Positions 53,283 through 63,272 of a stretch of DNA of 64,000 bases are shown in pieces. The DNA is from Fistulifera solaris (Eukaryota > Bacillariophyta > Bacillariophyceae > Naviculales > Stauroneidaceae): contig AP026167.1 in assembly GCA_030295235.1 (NCBI GenBank), positions 62,001 to 126,000 on the forward strand, written 5' to 3'. The translations under genes were made by a program, and so were the position numbers. Numbering within the stretch: the first letter of the stretch is position 1; the number at the start of each line of letters is the position of its first letter. The notes under the pieces were generated by a model, which ran no database searches, was not told the DNA's origin, and was given only the letters and a program-made list of their open reading frames with translations.

Positions 53283-54906
53283 TTATATGCGTGCAGATCC
53301 TCCTTTTCCCCCAGCTTTGCCTCCCTTTCCGCTGGACTTACTTGAATGATGGACATGCCCTTTACCACTTGAGCCCCCCTTTCCGGTGGAGCCCCCTTTT
53401 CCGCTGGAGCTCCCCTTTCCACCGGAGCCTCCTTTGCCACCGGATCCTCCTTTACCACCGGAGCCTCCTTTGCCACCGGAACCACCTTTACCACCGGAGC
53501 CTCCTTTGCCACCGGAACCACCTTTACCACCGGAGCCTCCTTTGCCACCGGAACCTCCTTTACCACCAGAACCTTCTTTTCCGCTTGAACCACCCTTTCC
53601 TTTTCCGCTTGAGCCTCCACTAGAGCCTCCTTTTCCGCTTGAACCACCCTTTCCTTTTCCAGACTTGCTCTTCGAGATCTTGGACATTTTACCGCTGTAT
53701 TGTCTGCTCTTCTTCTTGGTCTGACTTGTACTTCCACGGCCTTCCAAGGCGCCACTATCGTAGCTGTCATCCTCCGTGTCAACGACGTTGTTGGTATTCC
53801 CACGTTTTCCAGAAACAGGAGGAACAGGCGAACCGGGCATGGCAGCAGTGGGTGACTTTGTAGGTAAGACCACGGGGCTCGCGATGGGTGGCGAGACTGG
53901 GCTCGCAATTGGTGGGGACACGGGGCTGGCAATCGGTGGGGACACGGGGCTCGCAACTGGCGGATCTACAGGTACAATGTCAGGAACTGGAGGAGCTACT
54001 GGACTTCTTGTCGGAACAGGCACAGGAGCTGTTGGAACAGGCATCGGAGCCGTGGGTGTCGGAGCAGGGGCTACCGGAGTTGGTAGGGGGGCTACAGGGG
54101 TAGCAACTGGGGCATCCGTTCGTGGAACAACAGGGGCGTCCGTCGGGGTAGCGACAGGAGCGACCGGGCTACCTGTTGGAGCGCTGGTTCTCAAAACGGT
54201 TGGAGCCATTGTTTCATTAGCTAGGATAGGACTAGCAGTAGGGAATTCGGTAGGAGGGGCAATGGGACACACAGCAAGAGGAGGATCCCCTAGGTCAGTC
54301 TATTGGAAGAAGAGATGAAGTGAGATTTTCTGTCTGAAGTAGCAACAATCCTGAGTGTCAAGAGGAAAGACTTACAAAAATGGTCCAGCCAATCGTCTGA
54401 CCTTCTGTCAAAAGAGGAAAGATACCACAGTCGTTATCGTAAAGAATACCCCAAGTGTTGATGATCGGTTGACCCTCGGCGTTGTTACCAACAATGGATA
54501 CTTGGAATCCTCGCGGCAATGTAACAGGGTTGATGAATTCAGGAGTCGAACGAACAATCGATGTGTACGTGACGACGTCTCCATCGAAGTAAGGCCCCTC
54601 ATTGTAGATGACGATACCAACGACGTCTTGAAACTGATCCAATTCCAAGATTTGGATCTCGGAAACAGTCACCGGCACAAGATCAGTTACGTTCACAGTG
54701 TCTGGGAGACGAGTGGCGATTAAACAGTCCTGATCAAAGATGCCTTCTCCTCCTACCGTTGTATCGTTACACACAAGTCCGAAGTCGAGAGTGAGTTCAT
54801 AGGTTGAAGGCTGGCAAGCGCAGAGATCTGTTCCGACTGCCTGACCCATGCTTGGTCGAGCCCATAAAGCGGCTGCCACTAGTAGCTGTAATTTTGATCT
54901 CATCAT
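53283..54906 (-). CDS. secreted polycationic Gly/Ser/Lys-repeat protein (pair member 1)
   Basis: Exon 1 (54376-54906, 177 codons) opens MMRSKLQLLVAAALWARPSM with a signal peptide. It then holds a conserved domain beginning TDLCACQPSTYELTL and ending GQPIINTWGILYDNDC...GQTIGWTIF. Intron 54300-54375 (76 bp, GTAAGT...ATAG, phase 0). Exon 2 (53283-54299) begins TDLGDPPLAVCP, runs through a long Pro/Ala/Thr/Val linker (SPVSPPIA repeats), a dibasic GKRG site and a Tyr/Asp acidic spot. It ends in some 20 Gly-Lys-Gly-Gly-Ser repeats. The Lys/Ser-rich tail with a signal peptide recalls silica- or wall-associated diatom proteins, but that is composition-based inference. The gene at 55667-57297 is its tandem paralog. 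Some annotators might start at the second Met (54903). Confidence 0.82.
53400..53580. repeat. 18-bp coding minisatellite (GGKGGS units)
   Basis: Tandem 18-bp units of the type CCTTTGCCACCGGAACCA (minus-strand codons for Gly-Gly-Lys-Gly-Gly-Ser-like blocks), about ten copies with third-position variation. The unit is part of the polycationic tail of the 53283-54906 gene. Confidence 0.85.
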
Positions 54907-55666
54907 GAAAAACTCCCGTCTCAAGTTAAAAGATCAAATAAATTATGTTGCCGAGAGGTGAATGCTGAAGCAGATTTGTGTTGTATTGTCACTTGCTTGA
55001 TAGAATGAAACAGGACGAAGTTGTTTTGGGGACTTTCAAACCAGATGCTTTCAAAAAGTGGCGAGAAAATAATGCGGTCGACAAGAATCAATCCTATAAC
55101 AGCTACATGAAAGATTACAGTCAGGAGGTTCTATCCTCGTAAAAGTTCACGTGATGCATAATCGGATTGCGCTACGACGCGACCACTTTAAGAAAATTTT
55201 GTTATGATAGAAAAATTGTAGTTAAATCTTAGACTTGTAAAGTAGGAATCTTTGGCTTGACTCACCAAAAGAATTCAAATCTTATAAAGTACACTATCAT
55301 GGACTGTTACTAACAAAAAATTTGGCAAGCATCATGTCCGCCGAGAAGAACGCTAACCTCAATCGGCCCATACCTGGTAGTCCTTGCACTAGCTACAAAA
55401 GCCTGGAGTTGAGTCAAGTGTTAAACCCTTCACAGCTAAGTCAATGTTGTGGAGAATACGCATTAAATGCCATGCATTACTACACGTCAGCAAATCGTGA
55501 TCAAATCACATAATTATAACAATCACCAAATGCCATTAGACTTTAAATCACAGTCTTTATCAGTAAAGCTTTCTGGAAAGCTTTTGACAATAAGACAACG
55601 AAGGTCGCCAAGAGATATACAGGGTTGCCAAAAGGCTGTGGTAATCAAACTGGTCGCCACAACGAC
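54907..55666. other. intergenic between the polycationic pair
   Basis: No supported gene. A 63-codon plus-strand frame at 55322-55513 has no signal or homology and is not called. It contains the reverse complement of TACCAGGTA at 55371-55379. Confidence 0.4.
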
Positions 55667-57297
55667 TTATGGGAGAGGCTCCGGACACCCACTGGGGTAT
55701 GCATAAGGGGCGTGAGGACCGACATGTAATTGTCTGTGAGCAGACCCTTCGTAATCAGAACCTCGTCGCTTTCCGTTTGCGGCTTTGCTATCATGTTTCG
55801 AATCCTTCTTAGACGCCTTGTTCGATCCTTTTCTTGACAAGGGGAGACGATTTCCTGGTCTTCTCCTTCTTCGATTCCTATTACGAGATGGCGATGCACG
55901 GTCGTCCCGCTTTCTTCGTCGTCGTCTTCTTCGTTTCTCAGTGACATCAGAGGATTGCTTATTTCTCTTGCGTTTCATGGGAGCATCCGCAGAGTCTTCC
56001 GGCTTGCTTCGTCGGCGTGACATGGACCGATTAGGCGCTCGCTTCCCTCCTACAGGAGACGACACGTTGGCATGGTTCGATTGCCGCTTTCCACTGATTT
56101 CACACGATGGAGCAGCTGTCTTCTCCACACTTGGGCTCTTTGTTGGCACCGGGACAGGCACGGCAGTCACATTGGGAGTCATGGATGGAAGATCGGAAAC
56201 AAGAGTTGGTGCACTTGTGGGCACGGATGCCGCCACCGGAGCAGACGTTGTTCCGGCAACGGGAGTTTGCGTGGAGTCCACTGGTGCAGCGTTGGGCATT
56301 AGAACCGGAGCCGGTGTCCTCACGGCTACTGGACTGGCGGTAGTTGTAGTCGGAGCAGGTGTTGCCGCTGCCATAGGACTCGTAGTAGTCGTGACAGGCG
56401 CAGGTGTCCTTTCGGCCACTGGACTGGCGGTAGTCGTAGCAGGAGCTGGTGTTGCCGCTGCAATCGGACTCATAGTAGTATTTCCCGGTGCTCCAGTGGC
56501 CAGTGGCGACGCCACAGGAGCCAACGTTGCGACGGGGCTCAAAGATGGCCCCTCTGGTACAAGAGCAGGCGCTCCAACGGGAGCCTCCGTTCTTGCTACC
56601 GTTGGAACGATGGTAGTGACCTCGCTGGGCATCGAACTAACCAACGGACACAAGAGCGGCTCCACCGGAGGATCCTGTACTTCCTTCTGAAACAAACAAA
56701 AATAATGGAAAATGAGGTGCTTTGTGACCAGCAATAAATACATGTTTGCGATTCAATTTTACTTACAAATACCGTCCAACCAATTCTCTGACCAGTGGTG
56801 ATTACGGGATGCACCGCACAATCGTTCGTGAATTCAATGGCCCACGTATTAATGATGGGTTCTCCCGCCGCATTCTGTCCCGTCGCAAAGACCGACAAGG
56901 CACTGGGCAAGCTCACGACGTCAATTGCATTACTTAGCAGCAGAAAGGACGTATAATTCAAAACCTCACCATCCACATAACCATCCGCAAAGAGATTTTG
57001 TTGCACAATGTTTCCTTCTTGATCCGTCTCAAAGAATTGTATTTCATTGATCATGGTGGGCACAAAGTCCGTTAGATTCGCGTCTGTTGATTTATCGACT
57101 AGACAAGTCGTATCTTCAATGCCAGGAAGACCCGCCGCTATGGTCGCATCACTGCAAGTTAAATTGAATTGTAGACGAACGGAATATACGGCGGGCTGAC
57201 AAGCACAAAGATCAACCCCAATCTGTTGGGCTGTAATGACTGTAAGCAACCAAACAGCGCTGACAACGAGTCTAGCCAAGAATTCTTTTCGATTCAT
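55667..57297 (-). CDS. secreted polycationic Arg/Lys-rich protein (pair member 2)
   Basis: Tandem paralog of the preceding gene. Exon 1 (56767-57297) is also exactly 177 codons: signal peptide (LARLVVSAVWLLTVITA), then GVDLCACQPAVYSVRL to GEPIINTWAIEFTNDC...GQRIGWTVF. Intron 56687-56766 (80 bp, phase 0, GTAAGT...TCAG). Exon 2 (55667-56686) begins KEVQDPPVEPLLCP, then a Thr/Pro/Ala/Val-rich linker (TTTASPVAxRTPAP repeats) and a very basic C-terminal region with Arg runs (KRRRRRRRKRDD, RNRNRRRRRPG), and ends in a Tyr/His/Pro-rich tail (YAYPSGCPEP). The domain and intron position are conserved while the cationic part changed from Lys/Gly to Arg. A wall or matrix role is inference. Confidence 0.82.
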
Positions 57298-58025
57298 GCT
57301 GTGGTTTGTTTGCGTACGGTAAAAATCTCAATTGCGTTCCTTTTGGTTGGTAAGGTGCAAAGCGAGAAGGTATAGCAAGAAAGCAGATACAAAATGGCTG
57401 GGAAATAAAGGTAAATACACACCCCGTCCCAGATACTTCTAAGGCTGTTGTGTGGCTTGTATCCAAAAGGTTAGTAAAAGTCTTTTTTTTTCCAGAGAAA
57501 TGAGGGGTAGGACTTTTGGCACCCCTCTCTCTCTCTCCTTCGAATGGACGGGGTGCACGAAAATAAATGGCAAATCGATTATACATACGGACTTTGGTTC
57601 GGCAAAGCGTTGGTGGAGTTTACTCTTGGTTCACGGTAGACCGCGACGCTGTGTCCGTTGACGTAGGTGAAATTTTGGTGAGTGTGAATGATACTTAACA
57701 ATGTGACATGCGTCCTGTAGGTAAATACAGAACACGAAATAACGCTCGTTCACTAAGTATTCCAATATTTAAAGGAGCCGAATTCGATCGTGACCACTAT
57801 AATATTGATACTCATTGAGTCTCGAGTTTTCGTGATTGTGAAACGATGTTGTGATGATGATGATGATGATGATGCTTCGTTCCTCCTTCTCTCTTGTTGT
57901 TACCAGGTATTGTTGACTTGAATCATCAAGCGTATCGTTGAACATTTTGATACTTGCCGAGTCAGTCATGAGAGCTGATATTAATTTGATCTAAAAACGA
58001 AGTAAAAGCCGAGGATCCAGCGAAG
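57298..58025. other. intergenic, divergent promoter region
   Basis: No gene. A GAT/ATG simple repeat lies at about 57853-57873 and TACCAGGTA at 57901-57909. It separates divergently transcribed polycationic protein 2 and PGAP1. Confidence 0.4.
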
Positions 58026-60134
58026 ATGATTCTTTACAGGATGAGTGGTTCATGGACGCATCGCGTCGCAATGATATACAGTGTCGGCTGTATTGTGCTG
58101 GGACGGTTTTTGGCGTACAAGTATCTATATCATCACAAAGAATGTGATATGACATGGTCACAACGTCGATTCTTAGAATTGCCTCTTTCAACGAATGAAC
58201 AAACTCCCTATCGTTTGTTCAAATTCACCGATGCCCGTGATCTTCGATACCGTCAATTCTTTGCGCACAACAACGATAAAGTAAAGAATTTACAAGACAA
58301 TTCGTGGTGTAACAGTCACAATCATTCGGTTCCTATCTTGTTTGTGCCAGGCCACGCGGGAGATTATCAACAAGCCCGAAGTTTGGGAGCTCACGCTGTA
58401 CACATGACGGGACGGTCCATGACCTCGAACGAATTACAACAAGCTTTGCAACTGTTGCATTATTCGCAAGAAACTGTATTGGATATATATACCGTGGATT
58501 TCAACGAAGAGTGGAGCGCTTTACACGGATTTTATATCACACGACAAGTTCGATTTGTCGAACAAGCCATTCTCCGATTAATCAATGCGTGCGAACACTA
58601 CGAATCCATCCTGTTGGTCGGACACAGTATCGGAGGATTGGTCAGCTTGGCAGCTGCCAAAGCACAACCCACTTTGGTGAATACTATTGTTACGTTGGCG
58701 ACACCGCACCAGAAACTGGTCACGTATGAGCCTCAATTGTGGCAATGGCACAAGAGTTTAGGACAACCGTTGGGGCCCGTTGATTTCGTCTTGCTTTCCG
58801 TGTCGGGTGGATTGCGCGATGAATTAGTATCGCCCGAGACTACACAGCATCGTTTTATGAATACGTTTTATGGATTCTCGTTAATGGGACCCGATTTCAT
58901 GGAATTGGCACACGATGAAGGCACGATCACAACACCGTATCTTGGAATGGATCATCGAGCCATTGTATGGTGTCACAATTTGTTGGCGCCATTGCGGAAC
59001 ATGCTCGTGATATTGGGACAAGGCCGACGACAAAAACGACGGGCTCGGGAGATTTTACAAACCGTTTTAACAACGGTGCCGAAACATGCACTTGAATTCA
59101 AAGTTTCCATGCATCGTCAATATCACCATCTTCAAGTAAGTCGGGACGCGTTTGTCGTAGAATTCTGCTGATTTCAGCTTTGTTTAACTCTTCTGTGAAT
59201 TTCTTCACGAAAGAACGATTTTGGATTCATTGGGGCAACGGTGATTGAATTGAGCGCACTGGGGAACATTGACTTGTTGGTTTTCTTTTTTGTTTTTCTT
59301 GGAACGATTAAAATACAAGAGTCATCTCGGGGACGAAAGACTTCCGAATGGACGACTACCACTGTGTTGTTGGTGATCTATGTTGTGTATGCGTATTTGC
59401 GTGGAATATTTCATTCGCTTCGAGCCCCCAATCTACATAGCATTCTGGTTGCAGCGCTATCTGCACAGGCTCTTTATCTGTTCTTTAGGTTTATCTTGAT
59501 AGCATTCATTTGTGGTCGAGCTTTTCGGCGAGCAAGTCGACTTTCTTGCCACGTTGCGGCTATTGGAATTGCTGCTTCTATATCCGTCTTGTCAAGCCGA
59601 TTGCTTAAAGTACCACAGGAGACCCCGAATGCATTTGGACTTGGTGTCTTTCTGGTCTCCGCAACAGCTACTCTTGGATTGACGCATCTTTCTTCTATTT
59701 CACCACACATGCAGTCTTTGCTGCTGCGCGAGGCGTCTTTTGCGGCATGGAGCATACCTGTCGTTCTCATTCTGACGTTTGCTGATCTGGTGGTACTGAT
59801 TCGGTATTCGGAATCATTGGGGGTCATTGGAAAGCTTTGCCCATTGGTCTGCGTCCGGTTCCTGGTCGGCGGATTTGCTGAATCTACCTTTAACGTTGAC
59901 GAATCGCTACCAGTGGGGATCATTTGCGCATCGACTTATTATTTCGTCTCTGGCAACATAGACGATGCTGCCCGAATTTATGGTCTTCATCCTGTCGGAT
60001 TGTTTGTGAATCTCTTGATCGTAGCAGACATTTTGCGGGTGTTGCTGACTTTTGGGTTTCGTCGGCCACTAATGATAAGCGAAACAAAGATGGTAAACGA
60101 CCAACAATTAAATGAGCATACAAAGAAAAGCTAG
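58026..60134 (+). CDS. PGAP1: GPI inositol-deacylase, PGAP1/Bst1 family (two exons)
   Basis: Exons 58026-59135 and 59214-60134; intron 59136-59213 (78 bp, GTAAGT...AAAG, phase 0). 676 residues. This ER membrane enzyme removes the inositol acyl chain from GPI anchors so that anchored proteins can leave the ER. An N-terminal membrane segment (MIYSVGCIVLGRFLAY) is followed by the alpha/beta-hydrolase domain: PILFVPGHAGDYQQARSLG, DFNEEWSALHG, the nucleophile elbow LLVGHSIGGLVSL with the catalytic Ser, TLATPHQ, and HRAIVWCHNLL near the end of the domain. Exon 2 begins NDFGFIGATVIEL and carries about six to eight membrane helices, as in PGAP1. Read without splicing, the two exons would look like separate genes. 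Full length, no damage. Confidence 0.88.
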
Positions 60135-60561
60135 GCCCGACCACGCGTGAATGCCATTCAGAATGGCTTTCTTCAAGAAGGGGCTCAGGTCGACCCGAGT
60201 AACAGGAAGAAGCTTCACTTAATGGACACCAATGCTTTCCCCAACAGCGTCTAGCTCGCCTAGAGCATGCACTTAGCTGTAGGAAATCGTGCTTTTAATT
60301 TTTAAAGGAAAGACGAGCCAAAACTGCTCATAATTAAACGCTGTCAAGGATACGATGCATTCATAGGTCTGTTGCGATGGCGCACTTGAAATCGGACTTT
60401 GATCAATAGTAAGTGTTTGATAACTAAGTAAGTTGTCTCATTATTTAGTCTATTTATTTGTATGGTATTGTTAATTGCGTGTCAATGAATGAGTCTGGCG
60501 CACGTTGAATGGTGTCTTTGATGCCTTATAAATTACGAATTTATTCAGCAACTTTAGCGCG
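60135..60561. other. intergenic, no gene seen
   Basis: Convergent spacer between PGAP1 and the histone-fold gene. GAATGCCATTCAGAATGGC near 60149-60167 could form a small stem-loop (GCCATTC/GAATGGC), perhaps related to 3' processing. Confidence 0.4.
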
Positions 60562-60804
60562 CTACAGATCGTATGCTTGTACAGTTCTTCTTCCATTGGC
60601 CTCTGCTCGCCGTATAGCGGCTTCGATAAGCTCATGAAAAACGATATTGAGCTCCTCAACAAAGTTGGACGCCGTTCGATGACCAGCATCCTTGAGAATT
60701 CGCCTCACCTGCGTACCGATAACAAGCTGGTCATCTTCGCCTGCATTAGCAAACGTGATAAAAATAGTAAAAACGAATGCCAAAATCTTTTTAAAGATTG
60801 GCAT
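60562..60804 (-). CDS. mini histone-fold protein (archaeal/DUF1931-like)
   Basis: An 80-residue frame. The last ~55 residues fit a single histone fold: helix 1 IGTQVRRILKDAG, loop RTA, long helix 2 SNFVEELNIVFHELIEAAIR, helix 3 RAEANGRRTVQAYDL. They end directly after the GR(K/R)TVxAxDL signature of archaeal-type histones. The first 22 residues (MPIFKKILAFVFTIFITFAN) read as a signal peptide. Alternatively they are an intron: the plus of this sequence ends TTTGCTAATGCAG just before GEDDQLV, which looks like a branch point and acceptor, and then a short first exon lies further upstream and unseen. I find no clear donor. DNA binding or dimerisation is expected from the fold. Convergent with PGAP1. 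Confidence 0.68.
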   Translation of the reverse strand: MPIFKKILAFVFTIFITFANAGEDDQLVIGTQVRRILKDAGHRTASNFVEELNIVFHELIEAAIRRAEANGRRTVQAYDL

Positions 60805-61264
60805 GGAGTCAAGTGTGTGTTATTGAGAAACGGGTGTCTTGCGAAAATAATGAAAGCAAAAAGTGAGATGTCTGCGTCGAGCTATGAATCTCGAGGTTTG
60901 CCTTGCATGCGAGCCGAGCATATTGATGCCCGTAGTTAAAATATGCGATATGCGATGTCGTAGTTTATAATTTCTTAGAAGTTCACTCAGAAGTCTTCGA
61001 CAAATAAACTCTATACATTATGTCTTGCATAGACTTTCGCGCCAGCCTTGCTCTCGGACTCTCGGACTGGATGACGAAAAACTCGCCTCATTTCTTTACG
61101 TGATTCATTCCTGGCGAACAGGTCGATAGTAAATCTGTACATGACGTGTGACCTGGTCAGACTTTGAAGAAGACAGACTATAGGTTTTTATTGTACTGAA
61201 CTGCCCCACCGATTTCGATTTTTGTTGCTTTCTCGAAGCGCGTGCGGGTGGCGTTCTCCATCAC
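60805..61264. other. intergenic; possible unseen first exon
   Basis: No gene supported on its own. If the histone-fold gene is spliced, its first exon should lie here on the minus strand; I could not identify it. Confidence 0.35.
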
Positions 61265-61534
61265 TATAGTTCGACAAATATCGATATTTCGATTTTTACG
61301 AATATCAATATCGTATTATACGATATAATAACCGATATTAATATCGGCGACCGTCTGTCTTCGCCCGCAAAATACAGCCATTTTAGCGTAAAATGCCACA
61401 AATCCGTCTGTCAGGCGTACAAATATCGACAAATATCGATATTGGGAAAAATGGCTTTGATATTTGTATAATACGTTATTATAACGTGAATATCGGTATT
61501 CGTTATTTGTTATTTTAGAGCGTGTCGAACTATA
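61265..61534. mobile_element. MITE-like element, copy 2 (8-bp TSD)
   Basis: A 270-bp second copy of the 41854-42120 element, in the same orientation, roughly 85 percent alike by eye. It has the same perfect 12-bp ends TATAGTTCGACA / TGTCGAACTATA. The perfect 8-bp direct repeat TCCATCAC (61257-61264 and 61535-61542) differs from that of copy 1, so the two are independent insertions. No coding capacity. Confidence 0.88.
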
Positions 61535-61857
61535 TCCATCACTCATCATGTCAACAATCATCGAATCACCCAACTTTCCGCCGAAGGAATCACCACAACC
61601 TCCTTGAAAAGACCTTGCCAGCTTTGACACCATCCCTTTGACACTGACAAGCATCTGATTACATTCAATACGGAGCGATCTCTCACTGACCAGTAAAGTA
61701 CTTACTCATTGACGAATGCTGAGGAAGAAAGACTGTGAATTACATATTTAGCCGATTCGTTCTATTTCGACAAGAAGATTCGATTTGACTATTCTAACCC
61801 AGCACGGAATTCTTTATTGTCGCGCCGACTGACTGTACGCTTTCTCATCGATTTGCG

Positions 61858-63272
61858 ATGAAATCAACTTACCATGGCTCGCTACACTGTTTTTGCCTTC
61901 TCCTTCTCGTCACACCTAGCACGCGCTCGTTTACTCCATTCTCTCAACAAGCAAATGCTCGCAAAGTATGGACATCTCATCAAGCTGTGGATGTAGCTGC
62001 GGCAAGCTTGGTAGCCGGAAGCTTGGCTGGAGCTATTGGTGTTGGGGTGGCGCATCCCTTGGATACATTGAACATCAAAACACAAGTACTTCAGGCAGCA
62101 ACGTCACTGGAAAAACTGAATGCTAAGCGGAAAAACACAATAGCAGTCTTTGATGATCAGCAGGAAAGCAATACGTACTCCCATTCACAGCTAACCGGCA
62201 GCAAAACAGTCAATTCCTCGGTAGCAATCGACCCCGTCCGTCTCAGCTCTTCGGCAGTATTACAGGCAACTGTATTGCCATCTTTCTCGCAAAAGGTGCA
62301 ACGTCAAATGAATTTCTCTGAACAAACAGAAGTAGCCTTTGTTCAACATCGAGTCCTCCACAGAGGCGAAGATGATGGCGAAGGACTTTCTTTCGAGAAA
62401 GTGGATACATGGCAGGTCATGCGACACGTGTACGAAACCGAGGGTGTTGCAGGATTTTTGGGTGGTATTCGCATCATGATGATGGGACAGGGTTTAGTGA
62501 AAGCGTGTTCTTTTACAGTCAATGCTGTCGTTTTGAATTGGGAAGTGGCGCATGCTTCTTCACAAACGGATTCGCCCACGACTGCCATGTTTCTGATTGC
62601 CGCTGCCACGGCTGGTTTTGTGTCGTCCTTTATTGTGAACCCGGTGGAACGTGTCAAAGTTCTGTTGCAAGCGGCATCCTCATCCAAGGCAGAGTCGGAG
62701 CTCGAATGCGTACGCAGCGTACTAAAATCCGAAGGATGGACGGGCTTTCTGGGTCGCGGCTTGGGCACTACCATGCTCCGTGAAGTTCCCTCGGATGCTA
62801 TTTATTTTTCTGTGTATGGATTACTGATGCAAGCAGTCGGTGGTGGCATCGGAGGATCAGACGAAACTATGATGCTGGCTCCGTGGTTAGCCTCGCTTCT
62901 CTTTGGTGCCGCCTCTGGAGTTGCGTCTTGGATTCCCGTGTACCCAGGTACGTTTTGCTGCTTTTGTACCCTGCATAGCAGATTGTCCACCGAACGAACT
63001 AACGACAAGAAATAGTCGATTTAGTAAAAACTCTAGTTCAGAATACGAACGGCAATAGCGTGGATGAAGCAGGCTCCTCAACTGTGGCACGAGACACTTG
63101 GCAAGTGGTGCAAGACCTGTACGCTGCGGGAGGAGTTGGAGCGTTTTACAATGGAATCACTCCCAAACTGCTCCGCGCTGCTGTATTTCATGCCGTCACA
63201 TTCTGGGTGTATGATACCATATTCCCGAGCATAGAATCTACAATGTCATTTTTTCATGTATCCGCATCCTAA
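61858..63272 (+). CDS. mitochondrial-carrier-family transporter with plastid-type presequence
   Basis: Exons 61858-62947 and 63016-63272; intron 62948-63015 (68 bp, GTACG...ATAG, phase 1). 448 residues. Three carrier modules are visible: AGSLAGAIGVGVAHPLDTLN, VNPVERVKVLLQA and YPVDLVKTLVQ, the last completed only by splicing (g|tc). Modules 2 and 3 have the canonical PxExxK/PxDxxK; in module 1 the basic residue is replaced by Asn (PLDTLN). A ~100-residue hydrophilic insert lies between the first two helices. The N-terminus MKSTYHGSLHCFCLLLLVTPSTRSF is a signal peptide with Phe near the cleavage site, suggesting the plastid envelope rather than mitochondria. The substrate is unknown; S-adenosylmethionine-type carriers are a possibility. 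Confidence 0.82.

Noticed and set aside
55322-55513. 63-residue plus-strand frame between the polycationic genes
   Set aside because: No signal peptide, no similarity to neighbours and no recognisable motif.
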